Below are positions 17,555 through 28,442 of a stretch of DNA of 64,000 bases, piece by piece. The first letter of the stretch is position 1, and every line of letters starts with the position of its first letter. The notes beneath the pieces are model-generated. The model was not told the DNA's origin and ran no database searches. It saw only the letters and a list, made by a program, of their open reading frames with translations. Source of the DNA: Mesorhizobium sp. M2A.F.Ca.ET.046.03.2.1 (GTDB lineage Bacteria; Pseudomonadota; Alphaproteobacteria; Rhizobiales; Rhizobiaceae); contig NZ_CP034449.1 of assembly GCF_003952425.1 (NCBI RefSeq), forward strand, positions 2,480,001 to 2,544,000, in the 5' to 3' direction. Position numbers and translations under genes: made by a program.

Positions 17555-18538
17555 ATGACCGAAATCCTGCAGACCCCCAAGCTCGTCGTCGTCTTCGGCG
17601 GCTCGGGCTTCGTCGGTCGCCATGTCGTTCGCGCCCTGGCCAAGCGCGGCTACCGCATCCGTGTCGCCTGCCGGCGGCCCGACCTTGCCGGCCACGTGCA
17701 GCCGCTCGGCAATGTCGGCCAGATCCAGCCGGTGCAGGCCAATGTGCGCGTGCGCTGGTCAGTCGACCGCGCCGTGCAGGGCGCCGACCATGTCGTCAAC
17801 CTCGTCGCCATCCTGCATGAGACCGGCCGCCAGAAATTCGGCGCGGTGCACGATTTCGGCGCGCGCGCCGTCGCCGAGGCCGCACGCTCGGTCGGCGCCG
17901 GCCTCACCCACATCTCCGCTCTCGGAGCCGACCCGAATTCCCCGTCCAGCTATGCCCGCACCAAGGCGCTCGGCGAAAAGGCAGTGTTCGATACGATCGC
18001 GGACGCCGTCATCTTCCGCCCGTCGATCAATTTCGGGCCGGAGGACTCCTTCTTCAACCGCTTCGCCAACATGGCGCGCTACTCTCCGGTGCTGCCGCTG
18101 ATCGGCGGCGGACAGAACAAGTTCCAGCCGGTCTATGTCGGCGATGTCGCCGAAGCGGTGGCGCGCTCCGTCGACGGCAATGTCAGGGGCGGCCAGGTCT
18201 ATGAGCTTGGCGGCCCGCAGGTGCTGACCTTCAAGGAATGCATGGAGGAGTTGCTGACGGTCATCGAACGCCGCCGTTTCCTGGTGCCGGTGCCGTTCTG
18301 GGTGGCGAACATCCAGGCATCGATCCTCCAGCTGCTGCCCAATCCGCTCCTGACCAAGGACCAGGTGCTGCAGTTGCGTGAGCACAATGTCGTCTCGGAT
18401 GACGCCGTCAAGGCCGCCAGGACGCTTGCCGGGCTGGGCATCCAGCCGCAAGCGATCGCCACCATCCTGCCCAGCTATCTCTGGCGCTTCCGCGCCGCCG
18501 GCCAGTTCCAGCAGCGCCGGCCGATCGCCGACCGGTAG
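17555..18538 (+). CDS. Complex I NDUFA9-like NAD(P)-binding protein
   Basis: 327 residues of the atypical SDR family related to mitochondrial complex I subunit NDUFA9. The Rossmann motif VVFGGSGFVGRHVVRAL is at about residues 11-27, and HISALGADPNSPSSYARTKALGE holds a YxxxK-like pair. Later segments KFQPVYVGDVAEAVARS and YELGGPQVLTFKE are typical of the family. In alphaproteobacteria it is thought to be an accessory complex I or quinone-related protein; enzymatic activity is uncertain. Start has CGGAG 6 bases upstream. Confidence 0.9.
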   Translation: MTEILQTPKLVVVFGGSGFVGRHVVRALAKRGYRIRVACRRPDLAGHVQPLGNVGQIQPVQANVRVRWSVDRAVQGADHVVNLVAILHETGRQKFGAVHDFGARAVAEAARSVGAGLTHISALGADPNSPSSYARTKALGEKAVFDTIADAVIFRPSINFGPEDSFFNRFANMARYSPVLPLIGGGQNKFQPVYVGDVAEAVARSVDGNVRGGQVYELGGPQVLTFKECMEELLTVIERRRFLVPVPFWVANIQASILQLLPNPLLTKDQVLQLREHNVVSDDAVKAARTLAGLGIQPQAIATILPSYLWRFRAAGQFQQRRPIADR

Positions 18539-18548
18539 AGGATCTAAG

Positions 18549-18604
18549 TTTGATGCATGTCGTTAACCCAGAACCGCTGCACACTTCTGGGCGGCATGCA
18601 TTGC
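18549..18604. repeat. Short palindromic repeat, family R4
   Basis: TTTGATGCATGTCGTTAACC..GGGCGGCATGCA: outer arms ATGCATG/CATGCAT-like with an inner CCCAGAA/TTCTGGG pair. The same design occurs near 36855-36905. It lies between two convergent genes and could also act as a terminator. Confidence 0.7.
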
Positions 18605-19975
18605 TCAGCCCCGGCGCGAGACCTGCATCGGCAGGCCGCCCTGCGGCTGCGTGGTGAGCTTCTGCACCGGCCATGGCTTGGTGTCGGAGGTGACGTCGAA
18701 GCGGAAGCGCGACAACAGGATCGCTAAAGCGATGATCGCCTCCTGCATGGCGAAGCTGGCGCCTATGCACACGCGCGGGCCGGCGCCGAAGGGCAGGTAC
18801 TGAAAGCGGTCAATCTTGTCGCGGTTTTCCGGGTGGAAACGCTCCGGCATGAAGGCGTTCGGCCTGTCCCAGAGTTTTCTGTGGCGGTGCACGACCCAGG
18901 GCATCACCAGCACGGCGGCGTATTTCGGAATGTAGAGGCCGTTCCAGGTCTCCGGCTCGATCGGCTCGCGGTTGATCGAAGGCGCCGGCGGATAGAGCCT
19001 AAGTGCCTCCTCGAAGGCCGCGCGGGTGAGCGGCATGGCGTCCAGCCACTTGGTCGGATCGGGCTCGCGCGCCAGCACGGCGTCGATCTCCTGCTCGACC
19101 CTGTCGCGTTCCCAGGGCGCCTCAGCCAGGCAATAGATCGTCCAGCCCAGCGCCCGCGCCGTCGTCTCGTGGCCGGCGCCGATGAAGGTGATGATGTTGT
19201 CCTCGACTTCGGCGCGGGTCAGCCCGTCCGGTCCCTCGGCCCGAAGCAGCAGCGTGAGGAAATCCTGCGCCACGCCACCCGGATCGCGCTTCATCCGTTC
19301 TTCGCGCATCTTCACCGTGCCGGCGACGATGTTGCGGAAATAGGCCATGGTCTTGCGGCCGCGGATGCGGGTGAGGCGCGGCAGCCATTCCGGAGCACGT
19401 AACAGGTCGAGCGGGTCTACGCGGCCCATGGTCTCGAACAGGCGGTCGATCTCCTTGGCGAAGCTGCCCGGCTCGCCGGCGATCTCGCCGGAAAACAGCG
19501 TCTCGGCCAGGATGTCATAGGTGAGCAGGGTCATGTCATGCGCGACATCGGTCATGCCGCCCGCTTCATAGCGGGTGACGAATTCCAGCGTGCGCTTCAG
19601 CATCGGGTCGGCGAAACCGAAGATATGGCGCGGCGTGAACACCGGCGCCATCGCCTTGCGCGAACGCTTCCAGACCTCGCCCTCGGCGGTCAGCAGCCCG
19701 TCGCGCAAGATCGGCCGCAGGATCAGCTGGCGCACCGTCGCCATCTTGTAGTTTTTGGCGTTGTCGATCAGCACATGGCGGATGAGGCCGGGATCGTTGG
19801 CGACGATCAGGTGTCCGCCGACGCCATTGGCCGAAACCCACGGCTCGTTGTAGGTGTGCTCGCCCCACAATTCGAGCGGGTTGCGGTAGACGATGCGCAT
19901 CATCTCCAGCGTCGAAGGCGGCTCAGTGCGCGGCTTGGGCGCCGGCGGCACGAAGGGGGCGGGCTTGGTGTCCAT
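18605..19975 (-). CDS. Cytochrome P450
   Basis: 456 residues, typical for a soluble bacterial P450. The oxygen-activation motif in helix I is GAGHETT (about 266-272), the K-helix ExxR is EALR (323-326), the PERF segment is MPERFHPENR, and the heme-binding loop is FGAGPRVCIG with the thiolate Cys at 403. It needs separate redox partners, none of which are adjacent; the nearest flavoprotein gene is the divergent FMN reductase. The start at MDTKPAP has GGAG 7 bases upstream; a longer in-frame extension is unlikely. The substrate is unknown. Confidence 0.95.
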   Translation of the reverse strand: MDTKPAPFVPPAPKPRTEPPSTLEMMRIVYRNPLELWGEHTYNEPWVSANGVGGHLIVANDPGLIRHVLIDNAKNYKMATVRQLILRPILRDGLLTAEGEVWKRSRKAMAPVFTPRHIFGFADPMLKRTLEFVTRYEAGGMTDVAHDMTLLTYDILAETLFSGEIAGEPGSFAKEIDRLFETMGRVDPLDLLRAPEWLPRLTRIRGRKTMAYFRNIVAGTVKMREERMKRDPGGVAQDFLTLLLRAEGPDGLTRAEVEDNIITFIGAGHETTARALGWTIYCLAEAPWERDRVEQEIDAVLAREPDPTKWLDAMPLTRAAFEEALRLYPPAPSINREPIEPETWNGLYIPKYAAVLVMPWVVHRHRKLWDRPNAFMPERFHPENRDKIDRFQYLPFGAGPRVCIGASFAMQEAIIALAILLSRFRFDVTSDTKPWPVQKLTTQPQGGLPMQVSRRG

Positions 19976-20157
19976 AAAGATGCTCCGCTGACAACGGTGA
20001 ATGTAGTGCCCGACAAGGCCGGCGTCCATGTGACCGGACGGCAGCGCACTGTCGAGCCATCTCGCCGGAATGTGACCGGCATCAGCCAATAGCCGCTTGT
20101 TGCCGGCGGCAGCCTGCGTTAGTCACCAATGGATACCGACAAGCAAGGAGCCCTCCC

Positions 20158-20730
20158 GTGAAGCATCGTCTGAACATCATCATCGGCAGCACGCGGCCGG
20201 GACGCGCCGGCCCGATCTTCGGCGAATGGCTGGAAGGATTCGCGCGCGAGCACGGCAAGTTCGAGCCGGCACTGACCGACATCGCCGCGTTCCACCTGCC
20301 GATGCTCGACGAGCCGCACCATCCGCGCCTGCGCAAATATGAGAACGACCACACCAAGGCGTGGTCGAAGGCGATCGACGCCGCCGACGCCTTCGTGTTC
20401 GTGGCGCCGGAGTATAACTACTTCGTGGCGCCCGCGATCGTGAACGCCATCGACTATCTGCTGCATGAATGGTGCTACAAGCCGGCGGCGATCTTCAGCT
20501 ATGGCGGCGTATCCGGCGGATTGCGCGCCGCGCAATCGCTGAAGCCGCTGCTCACCTCGGTCGGCGTCATGCCGATCCCGGAGGGGGTGGCGCTGCCGGC
20601 CTATGCGAGCCTGCTCGATGAGAAGCGCGCCTACCATCCGAGCGAGCAGGTGCAGGGCGGCGCGAAGACGATGCTGGACGAGTTGTTCCGCTGGAGCGGG
20701 GCACTGAAGACGCTGCGCGCGGCCGAATAG
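20158..20730 (+). CDS. NAD(P)H-dependent FMN reductase family protein
   Basis: 190 residues, GTG start with AAGGAG 7 bases upstream. Flavodoxin-like fold with the FMN phosphate loop GSTRPGR (residues 10-16) and the flavin contact loop FVAPEYNYFVAP, where most relatives have PEYNHS, followed by AIVNAIDYL. The C-terminal SYGGVSGGLRAAQSLKPLL is also typical. The family reduces FMN, quinones, azo dyes or chromate. Divergent from the P450 gene across 182 bp. Confidence 0.9.
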   Translation: MKHRLNIIIGSTRPGRAGPIFGEWLEGFAREHGKFEPALTDIAAFHLPMLDEPHHPRLRKYENDHTKAWSKAIDAADAFVFVAPEYNYFVAPAIVNAIDYLLHEWCYKPAAIFSYGGVSGGLRAAQSLKPLLTSVGVMPIPEGVALPAYASLLDEKRAYHPSEQVQGGAKTMLDELFRWSGALKTLRAAE

Positions 20731-20772
20731 GCACGAAAGGCCCCCAGGAAGGCAATTATCAGGCTGCGCTAA

Positions 20773-23451
<2,679 letters not shown>

Positions 23452-23466
23452 GCGCACCTGCACACT

Positions 23467-23506
23467 CAAAAAGAGAGGCCCGGCGTTTGCCGGGCCTCTC
23501 TTTTTG
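23467..23506. terminator. Bidirectional terminator between gyrB and pntB
   Basis: A perfect 18-bp stem CAAAAAGAGAGGCCCGGC / GCCGGGCCTCTCTTTTTG with GTTT loop. A-run on one side and T-run on the other serve both convergent genes. Confidence 0.95.
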
Positions 23507-23522
23507 AAGCCTGCAATCAAGC

Positions 23523-24920
23523 TCAGTGATCCATGGCCTTGACGATTTCCTCGGTCATCTTCTTGGCGTCGCCGAGCAGCATCATAGTGCCGTCCTTGTA
23601 GAACAGCGTGTTGTCGATGCCGGCATAGCCGGAGCCGAGCGAGCGCTTGACGAACAGGCAGGTGCGGGCCTTGTCGACGTCGAGGATCGGCATGCCGTAG
23701 ATGGGCGAGGCCTTGTCGTCGCGCGCGGACGGGTTGGTGACGTCGTTGGCGCCGATGACATAGGCGACATCGGCCTGCGCGAACTCGGAGTTGATGTCCT
23801 CCAGCTCGAACACCTCGTCGTAAGGGACGTTCGCCTCCGCCAAAAGGACGTTCATGTGGCCGGGCATGCGGCCGGCGACCGGATGGATGGCGTACTTCAC
23901 CTCGACTCCGGCAGCCTTGAGCTTGTCGGCCATCTCACGCAGCGCATGCTGCGCCTGGGCGACCGCCATGCCGTAACCCGGCACGATGATGACCTTCTGC
24001 GCGTTCATCATCAGATAGGCGGCGTCGTCGGCCGAGCCTTGCTTGACGGTGCGCTCGATGCCGTCGTCGGCAACGGCCGCCGTCTCGCCGCCGAAGCCGC
24101 CGAGGATGACCGAGATGAAAGAGCGGTTCATGCCCTTGCACATGATGTAGGACAGGATCGCGCCGGACGAGCCGACCAGCGCGCCGGTGATGATCAGCGC
24201 CAGGTTGCCGAGGGTGAAGCCAAGCGCCGCCGCCGCCCAGCCCGAATAGGAATTCAGCATCGACACCACGACCGGCATGTCGGCGCCGCCGATCGGGATG
24301 ATCAACAGCACGCCGAGCACCAGCGAGGCGGCGACGATCAGCCAGAAGACGAGCTTGGACTCGGTGGTGACCAGAAGCACGATCAGCACCACCAGCGCGA
24401 CGCCGAGGACGATGTTGATCAGGTGGCGACCGCCGATCATGATTGGCTTGCCGGACATGCGGCCGTCGAGCTTGAGGAAGGCGATGACCGAACCGGTGAA
24501 GGTGATGGCGCCGATGGCCACACCGAGACTCATCTCGACCAGCGCCTGGGCGTGGATGTCGCCCGCCGTGCCGATGCCGAAGCTTTCGGGCGCATAGATG
24601 GCGGCCGCGGCCACCATGACGGCGGCGAAGCCGACGAGCGAATGGAAGGCGGCGACCAGTTGCGGCATCGAGGTCATGGCGATGCGGCGCGCGGTAACGG
24701 CGCCGATGCCGCCGCCGATGGCGAGGCCGAGCACGATCAGGCCGAAGCGGCCGGCAGAGGGGGTCGCCAGCGCCAGCGTGGTGGCGATGGCAATGCCCAT
24801 GCCGATCATGCCGTAGAGATTGCCCTGGCGGCTGGTGGTCGGATGCGAGAGCCCGCGCAGCGCTAGAATGAACAGGATGCCGGAGACGAGATAGAGGAAG
24901 GAAGCGAGATTGACGGTCAC
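23523..24920 (-). CDS. pntB: NAD(P) transhydrogenase subunit beta
   Basis: 465 residues, the usual PntB length. The proton-translocating transhydrogenase couples hydride transfer from NADH to NADP+ with proton entry at the inner membrane. The N-terminal half has about eight transmembrane helices (VNLASFLYLVSGILFILALRG, GNLYGMIGMGIAIATTLALA). The C-terminal domain III binds NADP(H) with VIIVPGYGMAVAQAQHALREM and YVIGANDVTNPSARDD. GTG start at 24920 one base after the stop of the alpha-2 gene. An ATG much further upstream in frame would add an unrelated extension and is rejected. Confidence 0.97.
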   Translation of the reverse strand: MTVNLASFLYLVSGILFILALRGLSHPTTSRQGNLYGMIGMGIAIATTLALATPSAGRFGLIVLGLAIGGGIGAVTARRIAMTSMPQLVAAFHSLVGFAAVMVAAAAIYAPESFGIGTAGDIHAQALVEMSLGVAIGAITFTGSVIAFLKLDGRMSGKPIMIGGRHLINIVLGVALVVLIVLLVTTESKLVFWLIVAASLVLGVLLIIPIGGADMPVVVSMLNSYSGWAAAALGFTLGNLALIITGALVGSSGAILSYIMCKGMNRSFISVILGGFGGETAAVADDGIERTVKQGSADDAAYLMMNAQKVIIVPGYGMAVAQAQHALREMADKLKAAGVEVKYAIHPVAGRMPGHMNVLLAEANVPYDEVFELEDINSEFAQADVAYVIGANDVTNPSARDDKASPIYGMPILDVDKARTCLFVKRSLGSGYAGIDNTLFYKDGTMMLLGDAKKMTEEIVKAMDH

Positions 24921-24921
24921 G

Positions 24922-25347
24922 TCACTTTTCCTTCTTCTTGTACATGGCGAGCATGCGCTGGGTGACCAGGAAGCCGCCGAAGATGTTGACCGAGACCAGC
25001 ACCAGGGCGACGAAGCCGAAGCCTGCGGCGAGGCCGGAAGCGGCAATGCCGACGGCAAGCAGCGCGCCGACGACGATGACCGAGGAGATTGCATTGGTGA
25101 CGGCCATCAGCGGCGTGTGCAGCGCCGGCGTCACCGACCAGACGACATAATAGCCGACGAAGATCGCCAGCACGAAGATGGCGAAGCGGAAGACGAAGGG
25201 ATCGATGGCGCCGCCCGAGAGCGCATGCGCGGCGTTGCCCGCAGCCTCGGCGCCGGCAGGCGCGTTGGCAAGATCCTGCACCGCCAGCCGCACGGCGGCG
25301 GTCGCCTGGTCGAGTTGGTCGAGGGCTTTCTGCAAGGCGTCCATCAC
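24922..25347 (-). CDS. NAD(P) transhydrogenase subunit alpha part 2 (PntAB type)
   Basis: About 140 residues with four hydrophobic helices ([69 protein letters not shown]). This is the membrane part of the alpha subunit, coded apart from the NAD-binding part as in Rhodospirillum and most rhizobia. The start may be GTG at 25347, giving a 4-base overlap with the alpha-1 stop, or the ATG at 25344. It ends in a Lys-rich tail. Confidence 0.95.
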   Translation of the reverse strand: MMDALQKALDQLDQATAAVRLAVQDLANAPAGAEAAGNAAHALSGGAIDPFVFRFAIFVLAIFVGYYVVWSVTPALHTPLMAVTNAISSVIVVGALLAVGIAASGLAAGFGFVALVLVSVNIFGGFLVTQRMLAMYKKKEK

Positions 25348-26597
25348 GCGGTCCCCTTAGGCTTGGCTGCGGCCTTCTTCCTTGCCGCCGGCTTCGCGTC
25401 GGCGGCTTCGGCAACCATGGTGGTCGCCGGAATGGCCGCCGGCTCGGTGCGCGGCTCCTCCGCCGCCTTGGCGAAGGCAGGATGCACGACCCGACCGCCG
25501 TCGGTCAGCATCGTCGCCTTGACCAGTTCGTCGTCGCGTTTGATGGCGAGCGTCTTGGCAGTCTTGTCGACCATCGTCTCGAGGAAGGCGTAAAGGTTCT
25601 TGGCGTAGAGCAGCGAGGCGGAGGCCGCGACACGGCCAGGCACGTTGAGATGGCCGACGATCTTGACGCCGTTCTCGGTCGTCACGACCTTGCCTGGAAC
25701 CGCGCCCTCGACATTGCCGCCGCGCTCGACCGCGAGATCGACGATCACCGAACCCGGCTTCATCGAGGCGACCATGGCAGCCGAGACCAGCTTCGGCGCC
25801 GGCCGTCCAGGGATCAGCGCCGTGGTGATGACGATATCCTGCTTGGCGATATGCTCGGCCGTCAGCGCGGCCTGCTTGGCCTGATATTCCTTCGACATTT
25901 CCTTGGCGTAGCCGCCGGCGGTCTCGGCAGCCTTGAACTCCTCGTCCTCGACCGCCAGGAACTTCGCGCCAAGCGACTGCACCTGCTCCTTCACAGCCGG
26001 GCGCACATCGGTGGCGGTGACGACGGCGCCGAGGCGGCGCGCGGTGGCAATCGCCTGCAGGCCGGCAACGCCGACGCCCATGATGAAGGCCTTGGCCGCC
26101 GGCACGGTGCCAGCCGCCGTCATCATCATCGGCAATGCGCGATCGTATTCGGCGGCCGCGTCGATCACCGCCTGGTAGCCGGCAAGGTTGGCCTGCGAGG
26201 ACAGCACGTCCATCACCTGCGCGCGGGTGATGCGCGGCATGAATTCCATGGAGAAGGCAGTCACTCCGGCCTTGGCAAGCGCCGCGACCGCGGCATCGTT
26301 GCCGTAGGGGTCCATGATGGCGATGACGGCGGCGCCGGATTTGTAGCCCTTCAGCTCGGCATCCGTCGGACGGCGCACTTTCAGCACCACGTCGGCGCGG
26401 CCAGCGTCCGACGCCTTGCCGATCACGGCACCCACCGCGGCAAAATCCTGGTCGGGGATGCGGGAGCCGAGACCGGCGCCCTTCTCGACGATCACGTCGA
26501 AGCCGAGACCCACCAGACGTTTGACCGTCTCCGGCGAGGCCGCGACGCGCGGCTCGTTCGGGTCAAGCTCACGAGGGATGAACACTATTTGTCCCAC
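25344..26597 (-). CDS. pntA: NAD(P) transhydrogenase subunit alpha part 1 (NAD-binding, AlaDH-like)
   Basis: 417 residues from GTG 26597 ([11 protein letters not shown]), which has AGGA about 8 bases upstream and matches the family start. The alanine dehydrogenase-like fold binds NAD(H): [35 protein letters not shown] holds the Rossmann turn, and [14 protein letters not shown] and [17 protein letters not shown] follow. The C-terminal 60 residues are an Ala/Lys-rich tail ([12 protein letters not shown]) of low complexity not needed for the fold. First gene of the pnt operon. Confidence 0.95.
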   Translation of the reverse strand: MGQIVFIPRELDPNEPRVAASPETVKRLVGLGFDVIVEKGAGLGSRIPDQDFAAVGAVIGKASDAGRADVVLKVRRPTDAELKGYKSGAAVIAIMDPYGNDAAVAALAKAGVTAFSMEFMPRITRAQVMDVLSSQANLAGYQAVIDAAAEYDRALPMMMTAAGTVPAAKAFIMGVGVAGLQAIATARRLGAVVTATDVRPAVKEQVQSLGAKFLAVEDEEFKAAETAGGYAKEMSKEYQAKQAALTAEHIAKQDIVITTALIPGRPAPKLVSAAMVASMKPGSVIVDLAVERGGNVEGAVPGKVVTTENGVKIVGHLNVPGRVAASASLLYAKNLYAFLETMVDKTAKTLAIKRDDELVKATMLTDGGRVVHPAFAKAAEEPRTEPAAIPATTMVAEAADAKPAARKKAAAKPKGTA

Positions 26598-26682
26598 CGG
26601 ACGATCCTTTCGGCTGGAACCTTGATTACGCAAGGCGTCGGCCGGACGTCCGGCGACGTCGAGGGCGATGGGCTTGGGAAGT

Positions 26683-26907
26683 CTACCGCAGAATGAGAGT
26701 GCCGATGGCCGTGATCAGGATGAACACGATGAGGCCCGAGAAGAAGCCGCCGACGAAGAAGCCGAAGGCCATGGCGATGAGGATGGCGGCGCAGACCAGC
26801 GAGCCGTATTTGGCAAGGCCGAGGAAGGCCTTGTAGGTGCGGTCGTGCTCGGCATAGTCCATCTGCGCGCCAAGCTCGACCGGACCGGCGGGCGTGTGAT
26901 CAGCCAT
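26683..26907 (-). CDS. aa3-type cytochrome c oxidase subunit IV
   Basis: 74 residues. The short bacterial subunit IV has one transmembrane helix that packs on the aa3 oxidase core. The family motif YAEHDRTYKAFLGLAKYG (about 17-34) is followed by the hydrophobic part VCAAILIAMAFGFFVGGFFS. ATG 26907 has AAGGGG about 8 bases upstream; a start 11 codons earlier would put it before the ribosome site. Same direction as pnt, 85 bp upstream of its start. Confidence 0.92.
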   Translation of the reverse strand: MADHTPAGPVELGAQMDYAEHDRTYKAFLGLAKYGSLVCAAILIAMAFGFFVGGFFSGLIVFILITAIGTLILR

Positions 26908-27053
26908 GGAAGTACCCCTTCGAAAAAGCCTTTGAGGCACATAGCGAAAAGCCGAACCAAGAGCAATGGCGCTATTGCCGCACAGCCTGCGACAACAGCC
27001 TCAAATGAAAGTTGAAATTGAACGGCGCCCTCGCCCGCGCGGCAAGGGGGACT

Positions 27054-27203
27054 TCAGCCGGCGAGTTGGGGAAAAAGGCCGAGCAGGCCGACGACGATCA
27101 GGTAAAGCGCGACGATGTAGTTGAGGAGCCGCGGCATCACCAGGATCAGCACACCGGCGATCAGCGAGATCAGCGGCGTCAGCGCGATTGAATGAATGGT
27201 CAT
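27054..27203 (-). CDS. DUF3096 family membrane protein, 49 aa
   Basis: A 50-codon gene. It begins MTIHSIALTPLISLIAGVLI and continues with VMPRLLNYIVALYLIVVGLLGLF, two short hydrophobic helices around a conserved MPRLLNY turn. This matches DUF3096, a family of very short inner membrane proteins of unknown function. AAGGA lies 7-8 bases before the ATG. Confidence 0.88.
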   Translation of the reverse strand: MTIHSIALTPLISLIAGVLILVMPRLLNYIVALYLIVVGLLGLFPQLAG

Positions 27204-27263
27204 GTCGCAATCCTTTCATTCGACAGGCGATCGCCCGTCAGACGGCTGCGGAGCTTGTCCTGA

Positions 27264-27308
27264 TGCAATTCCGGCCGGAAAACCGCTCACACTTTCCTGG
27301 AGTTGCTT
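27264..27308 (+). repeat. Palindromic repeat R1, second half only
   Basis: GCAATTCCGGCCGGAAAACC..TTTCCTGGAGTTGC: the second hairpin of R1 with one base changed in the right arm. Confidence 0.75.
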
Positions 27309-27346
27309 GCTAACGCCGCAGCCGGCAGAAGGTTCATGGCCCGCGT

Positions 27347-28108
27347 TCAGGCAGCGGCGCGATAGTATTTCGCCGTCGGCACGATCGAGAGGGGCGTCAG
27401 CCGATTGATGGCCGGGTTGCCGAACATCAGCCGCTGCTCCATCGGCGTCGATCTGAAGAACGGCAATCGTTTGAGCGTCAGGCGCATGTTTTCGCCGGCC
27501 GGTATTTCGAACAGTGCGAGCGGGGGAAGAACGCCCGGAAATGCTTTAGCCTCTGTCCTCTGCACGGCCTGAAAGTAACGAACGTAAAAAGAGGAATGCT
27601 CCATCTTGACCGGCGTCAGCACCGAGTCCTGACCGAAGTAGCAGGAGGCGACCATGGCGATCCTGAGCGTCAGAAAAGGCAGCACCCCCGGCGCCGGCGC
27701 GCTGTCGGGGTCGGCCGCGAAGCGGGTTCCGTCAATGAAGGTTTCGCCGCGGGCGAGCCGTGGAAGCAAAACTTCGGGATAGGCATCGACCGAAGGCGAG
27801 TATGGCTGCGCGCTGGTAATATAATGGAAACGCAGTGTGCTGACCAATTGGTCATAGCAATAGACACCGAACCGATAGGCGTTGGGTAGATTATCCCAGC
27901 GATCCTCGAACATCCCGCTCGCGATCGGACCACACATACCTGAGCGCCGATAGGAATTGTAGCGGAGCCGATAGATTGCCTCCTGATCTTCACCCCCCGT
28001 GATGAGGCGATATTCGACATGATCCAGCAGTTCCATCATCGACCGGTTGAGCGCGGAGTCCATCCTCGCGCTGGCGTCGGCCGACGCACTCTTCCTCGCA
28101 GCATCCAT
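27347..28108 (-). CDS. FeeM-like N-acyl amino acid synthase (GNAT fold)
   Basis: 253 residues. It has the family's opening core AIYRLRYNSYRRSG, the SGMFEDRWDNLPNAYRFGVY block, LVSTLRFHYIT, and FIDGTRFAADP. FeeM-type proteins share the acyl-homoserine lactone synthase fold and link a fatty acyl chain from acyl carrier protein to an amino acid such as tyrosine. The later part (LTPVKMEHSSFYVRYFQAV) fits the acyl-binding half. The start at MDAARKSA has GAGG about 7 bases upstream. It lies downstream of a c-di-GMP protein on the same strand, but 334 bp apart. The product could be a lipid or a signal. Confidence 0.8.
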   Translation of the reverse strand: MDAARKSASADASARMDSALNRSMMELLDHVEYRLITGGEDQEAIYRLRYNSYRRSGMCGPIASGMFEDRWDNLPNAYRFGVYCYDQLVSTLRFHYITSAQPYSPSVDAYPEVLLPRLARGETFIDGTRFAADPDSAPAPGVLPFLTLRIAMVASCYFGQDSVLTPVKMEHSSFYVRYFQAVQRTEAKAFPGVLPPLALFEIPAGENMRLTLKRLPFFRSTPMEQRLMFGNPAINRLTPLSIVPTAKYYRAAA

Positions 28109-28442
28109 TGTCAGTCCTCGAATTCCGCCTGCGACCAAGGCTATTCGAGTTGAAATGAGACACAAGCTGAAAATTCGATATTGCTGATTTACCTCTTGTT
28201 AACCTTAATGCCGGTCGCCCAATTTCGCTGATCATGCGCGAGAAAAGCAAATCCCGACGCGAGCGACCCTCTAATGCCAACCGGTTATAATCGACGAAGT
28301 CATTTCGAATTCAGAGCTTCGAAAGCGCCGAGGCACGCCCAGCCTACACTTGTCCTGAGCGGCCAATATATTTGGCGGGTCCTCAATACGGGTCGTAATT
28401 CTGCGAAGTGGAAGCCGTTTTGCGCTTTGCCCGGAAATCCGG
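28109..28442. other. AT-richer intergenic region upstream of the FeeM-like gene
   Basis: 334 bases with no supportable gene, visibly richer in A/T than its surroundings. A 15-bp near-palindrome GCCAATATATTTGGC lies at 28362-28376 and could be a regulator site. No terminator is evident after the GGDEF-EAL gene. Confidence 0.55.

Noticed and set aside
17236..17558. Overlapping frames of about 95 codons before the NDUFA9-like gene
   Set aside because: They run through the terminator hairpin, lack ribosome sites and show no family motifs.
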